From: Methyloceanibacter sp. wino2
GTDB lineage: Bacteria; Pseudomonadota; Alphaproteobacteria; Rhizobiales; Methyloligellaceae
Direction: 5' to 3'
NCBI RefSeq assembly: GCF_003071365.1
Contig: NZ_CP028960.1
Location: forward strand, 1,922,001-1,986,000
DNA length: 64,000 nt
Of the stretch, positions 55,915-64,000 are shown in pieces. Both the position numbers and the translations under genes were made by a program. The notes below the pieces were generated by a model that searched no databases, was not told the origin of the DNA, and saw only the letters and a program-made list of their open reading frames with translations. Within the stretch, counting starts at the first letter, position 1; each line of letters opens with the position of its first letter.

Positions 55915-56523
55915 TTGGCTACGATCTATGATCTCAAGCCGAGATTTCAGGCATTGCTCCGGCCGATCGCCGCCCGTCTCGTAAACGGCGGCGCGACCGC
56001 CAACGGCGTAACGCTTGCCGCGCTTATCCTCAGCGTTGCCCAAGGCGCGGCGATCGCGCTGTGGCCCGAGGCGCGCTGGCCGCTGCTTCTGCTGCCGATC
56101 ACCTTGCTCGTCCGCATGGCGCTCAACGCGATCGACGGGATCATGGCGAAGGAGCACGGCCAGAAGACACCCGTGGGCGCGCTATTCAACGAACTCTCGG
56201 ACGTGGTATCGGACGCGGCCCTGTATCTTCCCTTCGCCTTGATCGCGGGGGTGAATGCGCCCCTCGTGGTGCTTGTGGTCGTCGCGAGCGTCATCGCGGA
56301 GATGGCCGGCGTTTTGGGGACCTTCATCGGGGCTTCGCGGCGCTATGACGGGCCGTTCGGCAAGAGTGACCGGGCGTTCGGTTTCGGTGCGCTGGCGGTG
56401 CTGCTGGGGATCGGCCTGGCGCCCGGACTGTGGACCACGTTCGTTCTCGCCGCGATGCTGGCGCTCGCCATTCTCACCATCTGGAATCGCGCGCGCCGGG
56501 CCCTCGCGGAGGCAGCGCAATGA
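55915..56523 (+). CDS. CDP-alcohol phosphatidyltransferase family protein (YnbA-like)
   Basis: 202-aa membrane enzyme of phospholipid headgroup attachment, starting at TTG 55915 with GGGAGG 12 bases upstream. The motif region reads NAIDGIMAKEHGQKTPVGAL followed by FNELSDVVSD. Against the canonical D-x2-DG-x2-AR-x8-G-x3-D-x3-D, the first and third Asp are Asn and the Arg is Lys. The same substitutions, as I recall, occur in the E. coli YnbA subgroup, which is next to a CdsA-like gene as here. The alcohol acceptor is unknown. Confidence 0.85.
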   Translation: MATIYDLKPRFQALLRPIAARLVNGGATANGVTLAALILSVAQGAAIALWPEARWPLLLLPITLLVRMALNAIDGIMAKEHGQKTPVGALFNELSDVVSDAALYLPFALIAGVNAPLVVLVVVASVIAEMAGVLGTFIGASRRYDGPFGKSDRAFGFGALAVLLGIGLAPGLWTTFVLAAMLALAILTIWNRARRALAEAAQ

Positions 56524-57476
56524 TTCAGTGGCTCGGCACTACCTTCGATCTACCGCAGCATGTGGTTGTGGCGACTCTTGCGGTTTGGGCGGTGTTGGTG
56601 GTCGCGACGGGAATTGTGCTCGTGCTTTCTGCGCGCGGTTCGGGCGACTACCGGGAGCTGATCGACCGCACGGCCTCGTGGTGGTGGATGATCGGGGCCT
56701 TCACCTTCGCGATCGCCGCAAACCAAACGATAGCGATCGTGTTTCTCGCGATCATCTCCTATCTCGCCCTGAAGGAATATCTGTCGCTGATCCCGACGCG
56801 GCGGATCGATCGCGGACTACTGCTGTTCGCCTATCTCGCCGTGCCGATCCAATATCTTTGGGCCGGCATCGATTGGTACAACATGTTCCTCGTGTTCGTG
56901 CCGGTGTGGATGTTTCTGCTGTTTCCGGCGCTCATGGCGTTGCGGGGCGAGACGCAGAATTTCCTGCGGGCGGTGGGGACCCTGTCCTGGGGGCTCATGC
57001 TCACGGTCTTCTGCCTCAGTCACCTCGCCATGCTGTTGGTCTCGGGCGAGGTGCACAATCCGGTCGCGGGCGGCGTCGGGCTCTTGTTCTTCGTCGTGGT
57101 CTTGGCGCAGTTCAACGACGTGGCCCAATATGTCTGGGGCAAGCTCTTCGGGCGGCACAAGGTGACGCCCCATGTCAGTCCGAAGAAGACCTGGGAAGGG
57201 CTGATCGGCGGTGTGCTGACCACCGTCGTCCTAGCGACATTCGTGGGGCCGTATCTGACGCCCATGGATCATGTTTGGTCGGCGCTCGCCGGCGGCGTCA
57301 TCGCCGTCGCTGGATTTCTCGGCGATATCAATATCTCGGCGGTCAAACGCGATCTGGGCGTCAAGGACGCCGGCGGGCTGATCCCCGGCCATGGCGGCAT
57401 TCTCGACCGGGTCGATAGCCTGACCTATGCCGCGCCCGCCTTCTTCCACTTTTTCCGCTATTTCTTCACGCCGTGA
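56520..57476 (+). CDS. CdsA-like phosphatidate cytidylyltransferase (YnbB-like)
   Basis: 318-aa multi-span protein with the CdsA signature near the C-terminus: SAVKRDLGVKDAGGLIPGHG and GILDRVDS, complete in its key Lys/Arg/Asp residues. It makes CDP-diacylglycerol from phosphatidate and CTP. It overlaps the preceding gene by ATGA and the PlsC-like gene by GTGA, so the three form one translationally coupled cassette. Whether this is the housekeeping or an auxiliary CdsA cannot be decided here; the neighbourhood points to auxiliary. Confidence 0.9.
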   Translation: MIQWLGTTFDLPQHVVVATLAVWAVLVVATGIVLVLSARGSGDYRELIDRTASWWWMIGAFTFAIAANQTIAIVFLAIISYLALKEYLSLIPTRRIDRGLLLFAYLAVPIQYLWAGIDWYNMFLVFVPVWMFLLFPALMALRGETQNFLRAVGTLSWGLMLTVFCLSHLAMLLVSGEVHNPVAGGVGLLFFVVVLAQFNDVAQYVWGKLFGRHKVTPHVSPKKTWEGLIGGVLTTVVLATFVGPYLTPMDHVWSALAGGVIAVAGFLGDINISAVKRDLGVKDAGGLIPGHGGILDRVDSLTYAAPAFFHFFRYFFTP

Positions 57477-58138
57477 CAATCATGACGAAGGCCCTGCGGT
57501 TTCTTTTCTTCGGCGTCGTGGTGCGCGGCGCGATCCTGCTGGGGCTCGGCCTCACCGTCCGCCATCGCGAGCGGCTCCCGAAGAAAGGGCCGGCAATCAT
57601 CGCGGCCAATCACAACTCCCATCTGGATACGCTGGCCTTGATGTCGCTGATGCCGTTGTCGCTTCTGCCGAAGCTGCGTCCCGTCGCGGCGGCGGACTAT
57701 TTTCTGTCCGGAAAGGTGCGCAGCTGGTTCGCGCGAGACGTCGTCGGGATCATTCCGCTCGAGCGTGCGAAGGTCCGCAAGGGCGCAGACCCGCTTGCCG
57801 CGCTCGAAGAGTCTCTCGATCGGGGCGAGATCCTGATCCTGTTCCCGGAGGGCTCGCGCGGCGAACCGGAGGCCCTGGGCCGGTTCAAGACAGGTGTCGG
57901 CCAATTGGCCGTGTCGCGTCCCGATGTTCCCGTCGTCCCGGTCTACATGCATGGCTTCGGCAAGGCGCTGCCGCGCGGGTCGTCCCTGCTGGTGCCGTTC
58001 AACTGCACCGTCAGCGTGGGCGAGGCGCTGTTCGGAGGGGAATTTGACGGTGCTCAATCCCGGCGTGAATTCATGACAGCGTATGAAGAGAGCATGTCCA
58101 CGCTAGCGGCGGCCGAAACCGTGCCGGACTGGGACTAG
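57473..58138 (+). CDS. 1-acylglycerol-3-phosphate acyltransferase family protein (PlsC-like)
   Basis: 221 aa with an N-terminal membrane helix and acyltransferase blocks: IIAANHNSHLDTLALMSL (H-x4-D), RSWFARDVVGIIPLERAKV, ILILFPEGSRGEPEALGRFK (FPEG), VPVVPVYMHG. It could produce phosphatidate for the CdsA-like enzyme encoded just upstream. The start is taken at GTG 57473 for the overlap; an ATG at 57482 is the alternative. Confidence 0.88.
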   Translation: MTIMTKALRFLFFGVVVRGAILLGLGLTVRHRERLPKKGPAIIAANHNSHLDTLALMSLMPLSLLPKLRPVAAADYFLSGKVRSWFARDVVGIIPLERAKVRKGADPLAALEESLDRGEILILFPEGSRGEPEALGRFKTGVGQLAVSRPDVPVVPVYMHGFGKALPRGSSLLVPFNCTVSVGEALFGGEFDGAQSRREFMTAYEESMSTLAAAETVPDWD

Positions 58139-58156
58139 AGCGGCGCGGCCGTTGGG

Positions 58157-58651
58157 TTAGAACGGCAGTCCCATGCCGGCAAGCGCCAGGATGAAACAGG
58201 CGCACGCCAGGAGCGTCGTGACGGCGCGCAGATGGTTCCAGCGTACCCAGGACAGACGATAGCGGCGCCACCGCTCGATCACGTCTTTGTCGTCCGGCGA
58301 CCAGGCGAGCAGCGCATTGTTCAGCGGCACGCTCCGCAGCATGGTGACGCCGAACCCGCCGACAAGAAACAGGGCCGCGCCCGCGAAGGCGTAATGCGCG
58401 TAGACCTCGCGCCAGGCGAACATGGTCACGACGCCGAGGACAAGGCACAGCAGTGCCGTTCCGAAAAACAGGACCAGGAAGACCGGCTTCTTGATGGCGA
58501 CAACGGTCGCCTGCATGGCGACGATCCCACGCTCCGCCGCAAGGCCGCCGAGTGCGCGCATGAAGAACATGGAGAAGGCGAAGAAAGTTCCCGCGAGCAG
58601 CGCCGTGCACAAGGCGGCGCCCAATGTCAGTACAAAGAGCAGTTCAGTCAT
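58157..58651 (-). CDS. DUF1772 / anthrone-oxygenase-like membrane protein
   Basis: 164 aa with four hydrophobic segments, near residues 5-31, 55-79, 85-106 and 141-160. The middle part PLNNALLAWSPDDKDVIERW with VRWNHLRAVTTLLACACF matches the DUF1772 pattern (LN..L..W...W..WN..R). The name anthrone oxygenase comes from a fungal homologue; no such activity should be assumed in this bacterium. Convergent with the phospholipid cassette. Confidence 0.85.
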   Translation of the reverse strand: MTELLFVLTLGAALCTALLAGTFFAFSMFFMRALGGLAAERGIVAMQATVVAIKKPVFLVLFFGTALLCLVLGVVTMFAWREVYAHYAFAGAALFLVGGFGVTMLRSVPLNNALLAWSPDDKDVIERWRRYRLSWVRWNHLRAVTTLLACACFILALAGMGLPF

Positions 58652-58716
58652 GAAACAGTTCGGTCATGCGTCGGATTTTCTGGCGGCCATCGGCGGGGGC
58701 GGAAACGGAATGTCTG

Positions 58717-59298
58717 CTACCAATTGGGGTTGGTGCATTTCACGCCCCTGGCATTCACGGACGAGATCTTGCCGGTCTCCACATCGATCTCCCAAGCCTT
58801 GCGAAGATTGGTCCACCATTCCGCTTCATCCTTGCCGCTGGCCTCGCCCATATAGCGTAGCGTGAAGTCCTCGCCCTTCATGCAGGCCGTAGAGAACGTA
58901 TAGCCCTTATTCGGCTTGTCGGTGGTCAGCGCATCGGTGATCTCGAAATCCGAGGATGAGCCGTCCTCCTCCGCCGATTTGGCCGTCAGCACCAGAACCG
59001 TGCCGTCCTCGCGGCTGTAGTGCTGTACGTAAAAGGGCGGCAGCACGAGGCCGCCGCCAACATTGGTCCAGCCGTCGAGCTCGAAACTGCCTGTGTAGGT
59101 CTGGCCGATCAGGCTCTTGGCGAAGTCCTCGTCGGAAACGGGGGTGTCTTCGGCGGCTGCTTCCGCAGCACTCTCCTCACTCACGCCTGCCTCCGCCGGG
59201 GCCTCCTCCGGCGTTTCGGTCTGGGCACTTGCACTGCCGGCAATCGTCAGGAGGAGAGCGCAGATGGCCGCGAGCGACCCGATCGATTTGTAGTTCAT
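58717..59298 (-). CDS. Exported protein of unknown function
   Basis: 193 aa from ATG 59298 (MNYKSIGSLAAICALLLTIA; signal peptide ending ASA near residue 25). A Glu/Ala-rich linker of about 28 residues precedes a domain with several Trp (ELDGWTNVGGGLVLPPFYVQ, EAEWWTNLRKAWEID) and two late Cys (FSTACMKGED, GVKCTNPNW). No family recognised. Start uncertain; another in-frame ATG lies five codons upstream. Confidence 0.68.
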   Translation of the reverse strand: MNYKSIGSLAAICALLLTIAGSASAQTETPEEAPAEAGVSEESAAEAAAEDTPVSDEDFAKSLIGQTYTGSFELDGWTNVGGGLVLPPFYVQHYSREDGTVLVLTAKSAEEDGSSSDFEITDALTTDKPNKGYTFSTACMKGEDFTLRYMGEASGKDEAEWWTNLRKAWEIDVETGKISSVNARGVKCTNPNW

Positions 59299-59421
59299 TC
59301 TACTCGTCCACATGGTTGTATTCTTGCCGGTACGGTGAAGCGGCAAAGCCGCACTCTGGCTCGCGCGGCACCCTATTCAAATTCCTTGCAACATTCGCCC
59401 TTAAATTCGGCTCCGATGCCA

Positions 59422-60636
59422 ATGCGATCCTGCCTTATCCCTAACATGGCCCCTGCGCTCCTCGCGGTGGCGATTCTGACGGTCTGCATTCTTGCCCCCC
59501 GCGTTGCCGCGGCGGACCGACACTATGCGACGGGCGAAACCGGCTCTCCGCACGCGGTCGCCGTGGACGATTGCACATCGGAACGGCTCAACAAGATGAT
59601 CGGTCAAACCATCATGATGGGCTTTCCCGGCCGGCAAACGGGGGACCTCGGCGTTGAGGCCGTATCGGCGCAGTTGCGCGATGGAACGATTGGCGGCGTG
59701 GTTCTGTTCCCGAAGAACATCGCCGACAAGGCTCAACTCAAGGCGCTGATCGATGGGTTGCGCGGCACGCGGTCCGATCTGCCGCCCTTCGTGGCCGTGG
59801 ATCAGGAGGGGGGCGCGGTCCAGCGCCTTCGGGCCAGGAAGGGCTTCGAGTGGTTCCCGTCGGCCAAGCTGGTCGGCGGTAATCTCGGTCTCGATGCCCA
59901 GGACGTGGCGGAGGAGATCTACCGGCAAATGGCGGTCGAGCTCGCCGGGCTCGGCTTCAACATGAATCTCGGCCCCGTGGTCGACGTGAACACCAACCCG
60001 GACAATCCCGTGATCGGCGCGCGGGGGCGCAGCTTTGGCGACAGTGCCGACATCGTCTCGCCCATGGCCGCCGCCTTCGTGAACGCGCACCATGCGGCGA
60101 ATGTCGCAACCGTCGCGAAGCATTTCCCGGGGCACGGCTCGAGTTCCGTCGATAGCCACCGCACGCTCCCGGACGTGTCGCAAACCTGGCGCGACGAGGA
60201 ACTCGATCCCTATCGCCGCCTCGAACTCCAAGGCCTGCTCGATGCGGTGATGATGGGCCATCTCTATCACCCGCGTTTCAGCGACCTGGAAGGGTTGCCC
60301 GCGTCGCTGTCGGCCAAGGCCGTGGCGGCGCTGCGGAGCGCCGATGGGCTCGGGTTCGAGGGCGTGATTGTCAGCGACGACATGGAGATGGGCGCGATCC
60401 GCGAACGCTTCACGCCGGAAGAAGCCGCGGTACGGGCGCTCAAGGCCGGCACCGATATCGTGGTGTTCTCCAATATCAAGCGCGACGACCGCCAATTCGG
60501 CAGGCGCATTCACCGGGCGATCTCCGACGCCGTCTGCGATGGGCGCCTGAGCGAGAAACGCATCGAGGACGCCTATCTCCGGATCGTGCGGCTCAAGGAC
60601 CAGCTCAAGACGGATACGCTGCCGCGGGCTTGGTGA
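59422..60636 (+). CDS. Exported glycoside hydrolase family 3 protein (NagZ-like)
   Basis: 404 aa from ATG 59422, or 396 from ATG 59446; a signal peptide (LLAVAILTVCILAPRVAAA) is present in both cases. The GH3 domain shows VAVDQEGGAVQRLRARKGFE, NMNLGPVVDVNTNPDNPVIG, the His/Asp dyad region AKHFPGHGSSSVDSHRTLPD and the nucleophile Asp in VIVSDDMEMGAI. NagZ cleaves N-acetylglucosamine from muropeptides in recycling. NagZ is normally cytoplasmic, so a signal peptide suggests a periplasmic beta-N-acetylhexosaminidase. Confidence 0.88.
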   Translation: MRSCLIPNMAPALLAVAILTVCILAPRVAAADRHYATGETGSPHAVAVDDCTSERLNKMIGQTIMMGFPGRQTGDLGVEAVSAQLRDGTIGGVVLFPKNIADKAQLKALIDGLRGTRSDLPPFVAVDQEGGAVQRLRARKGFEWFPSAKLVGGNLGLDAQDVAEEIYRQMAVELAGLGFNMNLGPVVDVNTNPDNPVIGARGRSFGDSADIVSPMAAAFVNAHHAANVATVAKHFPGHGSSSVDSHRTLPDVSQTWRDEELDPYRRLELQGLLDAVMMGHLYHPRFSDLEGLPASLSAKAVAALRSADGLGFEGVIVSDDMEMGAIRERFTPEEAAVRALKAGTDIVVFSNIKRDDRQFGRRIHRAISDAVCDGRLSEKRIEDAYLRIVRLKDQLKTDTLPRAW

Positions 60637-60639
60637 GTA

Positions 60640-62085
60640 CTACTTCGTGCTCTCGAGGGCGCGGAGCGCGCGCGCCCGTGCGGCCGCGTGGTCGACGATC
60701 GGTTCGGGATAGTCCTTCCCCAGCACGACGCCCGCCGCCGCTAGAACGGTTGGCGGAACGTCCCAGGGCGTGTGGATATCGTCCGCCGGTAGCCCGGCGA
60801 GTTCGGGAACCCATGTCCGCACATACTCGCCTTCCGGATCGAACTTCTGGCCCTGGAGGATCGGATTGAAGATGCGGAAATAGGGCGCCGCGTCCGCGCC
60901 GCAGCCGGACACCCACTGCCAGCTCGCCGAATTGTTGGCGAGGTCGGCGTCCACCAGCGTGTCCCAGAACCACGCCGCGCCCGCGTGCCAAGGCAGGAGC
61001 AGGTGCTTCACGAGAAAGGATGCCACGACCATGCGCGCCCGGTTCGGCATCCAGCCCGTTTCCCAGAGCTGGCGCATGGCCGCATCCACGACCGGATAGC
61101 CCGTCTTTCCGCGTTGCCAGGCGGTCAGCGCCTTCTTGTCGTCGCGCCAGGGGAAGTTTTTGAATTCCGGCCGCAGAGGCTTATCGGGCAGGTCCGGGAA
61201 ACTGTGCAGCAGGTGGTACGAGAACTCACGCCAGCCGATCTCGCGCAGGAAGGCGTTCGCCCCCTTCTCGATGGCGGCGCCTTCCGCGTCGATCGCGTGG
61301 GAGACCGCGTGCCAGACCTGGGCCGGGCTGATCTCACCGAAATGCAGGTATGGCGAAAGAAGCGACGTGGGCGTGCCGGGCAGGGCATCGCGCTGTGTGG
61401 CGTAGGCGCCGATCCGCTCGTCGATGAACTCGGTCAGCGCTTCCTGCGCGGCCCGCTCGCCGGGGGTCCAGGCCGTCCGCAAGCCGCCGGCCCAATCGGG
61501 CCGCGACGGCTGGAGTTTCAACTGGGGGAGCGGCAGGCTTCGCGCTTCCGCGAAGCTGTTCAGTTTCGGTGTCGCACCGGGGGTAGGAGGCGCGGGTTGG
61601 GCAAGGCAGGATTTCCAGAACGGCGTGAACACGCGATAGGGGCGGCCGTCCTTGGTGACGATGTCTTTGGGCGCAAAGAGAAGCCGCCCGCGATGCAGGT
61701 GAAACGCGACGCCATGTTTGCGGCACAGGGCATCAACGTCGGCCTCGCATTTCGTGCCGAACGGCTCATAGCTATGCGTGGCATGGATCGCGGTGGCGTT
61801 CGTCTCGCGAAGGATCTCGGCCAAAACGCCGTGGGTGCGTCCGGCCCGTACGACGAGTGCACCCCCAAGCTCTGCCAGCGATGCATCCAGCGCTGTCAGA
61901 CTCTCGTGCAGCCACCAGCGCGATGCCCCGCCGGGGCGCACAGCACCAGGCGTTTCGACGTCGTGTATGTAGAGCGGCAGGACGGGTAAGCCTGCCTGCA
62001 CGGCAGCGGTCAGCGCGGGGTGATCGGCAAGACGCAGTTCCTTTCGGAACCAAACGATTGCCGGGCGTGTGGCGTCTGCGTTCAT
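60640..62085 (-). CDS. phrB: Deoxyribodipyrimidine photolyase
   Basis: 481 aa with start 62085 (MNADATRPAIVWFRKELRLA). Light-driven repair of cyclobutane pyrimidine dimers with FAD. The N-terminal alpha/beta antenna domain covers residues 1-130; the FAD domain shows LSPYLHFGEISPAQVWHAV, GYPVVDAAMRQLWETGWMPN with RARMVVASFLVKHLLLPW, DADLANNSASWQWVSGCGAD and PYFRIFNP. The antenna pocket type is not clear. Its ATG overlaps the macrodomain gene stop. Confidence 0.95.
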   Translation of the reverse strand: MNADATRPAIVWFRKELRLADHPALTAAVQAGLPVLPLYIHDVETPGAVRPGGASRWWLHESLTALDASLAELGGALVVRAGRTHGVLAEILRETNATAIHATHSYEPFGTKCEADVDALCRKHGVAFHLHRGRLLFAPKDIVTKDGRPYRVFTPFWKSCLAQPAPPTPGATPKLNSFAEARSLPLPQLKLQPSRPDWAGGLRTAWTPGERAAQEALTEFIDERIGAYATQRDALPGTPTSLLSPYLHFGEISPAQVWHAVSHAIDAEGAAIEKGANAFLREIGWREFSYHLLHSFPDLPDKPLRPEFKNFPWRDDKKALTAWQRGKTGYPVVDAAMRQLWETGWMPNRARMVVASFLVKHLLLPWHAGAAWFWDTLVDADLANNSASWQWVSGCGADAAPYFRIFNPILQGQKFDPEGEYVRTWVPELAGLPADDIHTPWDVPPTVLAAAGVVLGKDYPEPIVDHAAARARALRALESTK

Positions 62086-62603
62086 GTGTCTCCAGTGGCT
62101 GCCAGCGCGGCCTCGTGCAGCGCGCGGGATTCGCTTCCAAAGCAGCAGAACACCACGCGCGCGACGCCGGGCACCTCCGGCAAGGTCTCGCGAACGGTCC
62201 GCAGGGCGATCAGCGCCGCCCGGTCGGACGGGAATCCGTAGATCCCCGTCGAGATGGCCGGAAAGGCGATAGAGCCCAGGCCGTTTTCTGCGGCAAGCAG
62301 AAGCGCGGTTCGGTAGCAGCTTGCGAGCTTTGCGCCTTCGCCGCGCTCGCCGCCGCCCCATATCGGGCCCACGCTGTGAATCACGTATTGGGCGGGCAGG
62401 CCGAACCCCGGCGTTAGTCTCGATTCGCCCGTGGGGCAGCCGCCGATTTCGGCGCAGGCCGCCGCGAGCTCGGGTCCAGCCTTACGATGGATCGCGCCGC
62501 AGACCCCGCCGCCCGGCGCCAGTGCCTCGTTGGCGGCGTTGACGATGGCGTCCACGTCGAGCGTGGTGATGTCCGCGTCGATGATCGCGATCCGGCTCTC
62601 CAT
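62082..62603 (-). CDS. Macrodomain protein (O-acetyl-ADP-ribose deacetylase type)
   Basis: 173 aa macrodomain of the YmdB/MacroD type that removes ADP-ribose adducts. Motifs: IVNAANEALAPGGGVCGAIH (ADP-ribose pocket, with the GGGV loop), CPTGESRLTPGFGLPAQYVI, HSVGPIWGGGERGEGAKLAS and FPAISTGIYGFPSDRAALIA. It is followed immediately by phrB with a 4-base overlap of stop and start (62082-62085). Confidence 0.93.
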   Translation of the reverse strand: MESRIAIIDADITTLDVDAIVNAANEALAPGGGVCGAIHRKAGPELAAACAEIGGCPTGESRLTPGFGLPAQYVIHSVGPIWGGGERGEGAKLASCYRTALLLAAENGLGSIAFPAISTGIYGFPSDRAALIALRTVRETLPEVPGVARVVFCCFGSESRALHEAALAATGDT

Positions 62604-62653
62604 GCGCTCATTGCAGGCCGAGAGCGCCCCCGGATCAAGTCACGATCGGGATA

Positions 62654-63637
62654 TTAAACCTTGAGTTGATAGGAATGTGGAAGCCAGCGGTAGCCGCCAT
62701 CCGTCCGCCGTTCGACATAGCCCAGCGAGGGAAAGGGCATATGGAAACCACTGACCGCGACGCGATCGGTCGCGACCATGTCGAACATCCGGGCACGGGT
62801 CTTGGCGGCTTGCTCCTTGTCGATGTCGAACACGCAATGCCAGTCCGGCCGCGCAAGTGACGCGACCTGGTGGTGTGCGCAGTCACCCCAGAACACCAGC
62901 CGCTTGCTATCGCTCTCGATGTCGAAACCGAGATGCCCGGGCGTGTGGCCGAAGGCCTCGATCGCGCGGATGCCCGGCACGACCTCGTCACCCGGTTTGA
63001 GGAACGTGGTCTTCTCGGCCAGAGGGACGACATAGTCACGATAGAGGGCGGCCTGTTGCGCCAGGTCTCCGGCGGGGCGGTCGCCGCTCCAATAGTCGTA
63101 GTCGACGGCACCCGTGACATAACGGGCGTTGGGAAAAAGCAGCTTGCCGTTCTCGACGAGACCGCCGATGTGATCGGGGTGGCCGTGCGAAAGAACAACC
63201 ACGTCGATCTGTTCCGGCTTGAAGCCTGCAGGTCCGAGCTGCTGCGCCAGCCAACCGCCATTGGGGCGCGGGACGAAACCGCGTGCGCCGTTGCCGGTGT
63301 CGAAGATCACCACTTCCTTGCCGGTATTGAGCACCATCGGCGTGAAGCCGGGCTGGTACTTGTTCGCAGGCAGCAGATTCGCATCCATGACCTGCGCGAC
63401 CTCGGACTGCTCGACATTGCCGCCGATAAGCGGCCATGGACCGTCAACGAAGGCGTCCGAGTCGGCGATCATCGTCGCTTCGAAACCGCCGAGCTTGAAC
63501 CTGAAAACCTTGGGCTCGGTCGGGCCCAGCATCGGCGCGGCGGCCATCGCGGGACCCGGCACGCCGACAAGCGCCGCTGCAGCTGCTGTGCCTGCGCCCG
63601 TCAAGAAGTGGCGGCGGGTAAGGTCCAGGGTCGACAT
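62654..63637 (-). CDS. Tat-exported MBL-fold metallo-hydrolase
   Basis: 327 aa starting at 63637 with GGAGG 10 bases upstream. A twin-arginine signal (LTRRHFLTGAGTAAAAALVG) is followed by a metallo-beta-lactamase domain: VVLSHGHPDHIGGLVENG (HxHxDH), then FGHTPGHLGFDIES and FWGDCAHHQVAS (the bridging Asp and further His). The family includes lactonases and Tat-exported hydrolases such as methyl-parathion hydrolase-like proteins; substrate unknown. The divergent regulator-like frame starts 60 bases away. Confidence 0.9.
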   Translation of the reverse strand: MSTLDLTRRHFLTGAGTAAAAALVGVPGPAMAAAPMLGPTEPKVFRFKLGGFEATMIADSDAFVDGPWPLIGGNVEQSEVAQVMDANLLPANKYQPGFTPMVLNTGKEVVIFDTGNGARGFVPRPNGGWLAQQLGPAGFKPEQIDVVVLSHGHPDHIGGLVENGKLLFPNARYVTGAVDYDYWSGDRPAGDLAQQAALYRDYVVPLAEKTTFLKPGDEVVPGIRAIEAFGHTPGHLGFDIESDSKRLVFWGDCAHHQVASLARPDWHCVFDIDKEQAAKTRARMFDMVATDRVAVSGFHMPFPSLGYVERRTDGGYRWLPHSYQLKV

Positions 63638-63696
63638 GCGCGTTTTCCTCCGTATCAATGAGCCGCGGATGGTATTGGAGGGAAGGCGCCAAGGAC

Positions 63697-64000
63697 TTGA
63701 ACGAACGTGCTACGACAAGCGCCGCTGATGCGCAGCCGGTTTGGCATGTGAGCGAGGGCCTATCGCTGTTCGCCGGCGCCCTTGGGCGCAATGCGCGCCA
63801 CAGCCATAGCGTCCCCGTCTTCCTCGCCGGACTGTATGAGCGTTTCTCGCTGCGCATTGGCAACGGCACGTGGCAGCGCTGCCGCAGCGCCGTCGTGCCT
63901 GCGGGGCTTCCCTACGAATTCGATATGGGCGGCTCCCCGCTCGCGGTGGTCTATGCAGAGCCGGGGCGGCTCACGGTGGGAGAAATGCACCGGCTTGTGG
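63697..64000 (+). CDS. AraC-type regulator N-terminal part (cut by window end)
   Basis: A frame open to the end, about 101 codons from a TTG at 63697, reads WHVSEGLSLFAGALGRNARH, SHSVPVFLAGLYERFSLRIG and VVPAGLPYEFDMGGSPLAVV. This is the shape of the cupin-like sensor domain of AraC-family regulators; the DNA-binding part would be past base 64000. The TTG start is weakly supported (GGAAGG upstream). Divergent from the MBL gene, which it may regulate. Confidence 0.6.
   Translation, partial: MNERATTSAADAQPVWHVSEGLSLFAGALGRNARHSHSVPVFLAGLYERFSLRIGNGTWQRCRSAVVPAGLPYEFDMGGSPLAVVYAEPGRLTVGEMHRLV

Overview
The window is a gene-dense, high-GC chromosomal segment whose gene content and order are typical of an alphaproteobacterium of the order Hyphomicrobiales. 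Diagnostic blocks are sdhCDAB next to mdh-sucC-sucD-sucA, ffh-rpsP-rimM-trmD-rplS followed by leuC/leuD/leuB/asd, and ccmABCDG divergent from acnA. A methylotrophic or C1-using lifestyle is suggested by three PqqA precursor genes, an NAD-dependent formate dehydrogenase, a formate/oxalate-type MFS transporter and a mesaconyl-CoA hydratase (ethylmalonyl-CoA pathway). A Methyloceanibacter/Hyphomicrobium-like organism fits, but that genus guess is inference. I saw no rRNA, tRNA, CRISPR array, prophage, insertion sequence or origin.

Layout. 1-9217: TCA-cycle genes (sucA partial, sucD, sucC, mdh; then sdhB, sdhA, sdhD, sdhC), all on the minus strand, separated by three small envelope genes. 9373-17477: accessory C1/carbon region with an orphan 51-aa gene, sodC, mesaconyl-CoA hydratase coupled to an SMR exporter, a tandem triplication of pqqA in which every copy has its own upstream block and terminator, a frameshifted OFA-type MFS gene with a 45-aa membrane partner, cyanase, formate dehydrogenase and a beta-carbonic anhydrase. 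17576-27396: asd, leuB, leuD and leuC interspersed with exported or metalloprotease-like proteins of unknown role, then rplS. 27593-33049: the ribosome/SRP operon ffh-rpsP-rimM-trmD-rplS, interrupted by a membrane adenylate cyclase and a cytochrome c. 33327-40750: SMR exporter, amidase, MFS, dapF, mtaB, ftsY, septation protein A, MarR regulator. 40747-49557: cytochrome c maturation genes, aconitase (TTG start), DUF1223, DUF2794, Bax-inhibitor-1 family protein. 49728-58138: YbbA/YbbP-like ABC system divergent from a TesA-like esterase, a Nudix hydrolase, a PiT phosphate transporter, and a three-gene phospholipid cassette (CDP-alcohol phosphatidyltransferase, CdsA-like, PlsC-like). 58157-64000: DUF1772 protein, exported protein, NagZ-like glycosidase, photolyase overlapping a macrodomain gene, Tat-exported MBL-fold protein and a divergent regulator cut by the window end.

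Working together: formate dehydrogenase yields CO2 and NADH; carbonic anhydrase and cyanase share the bicarbonate pool; PQQ serves periplasmic dehydrogenases, which need cytochromes c matured by the Ccm proteins; and mesaconyl-CoA hydratase feeds glyoxylate regeneration through the ethylmalonyl-CoA pathway into the TCA enzymes encoded here. The most unusual local structures are the pqqA triplication, the frameshifted MFS gene with its micro-partner, and the insertion of a cyclase and a cytochrome into the translation operon.
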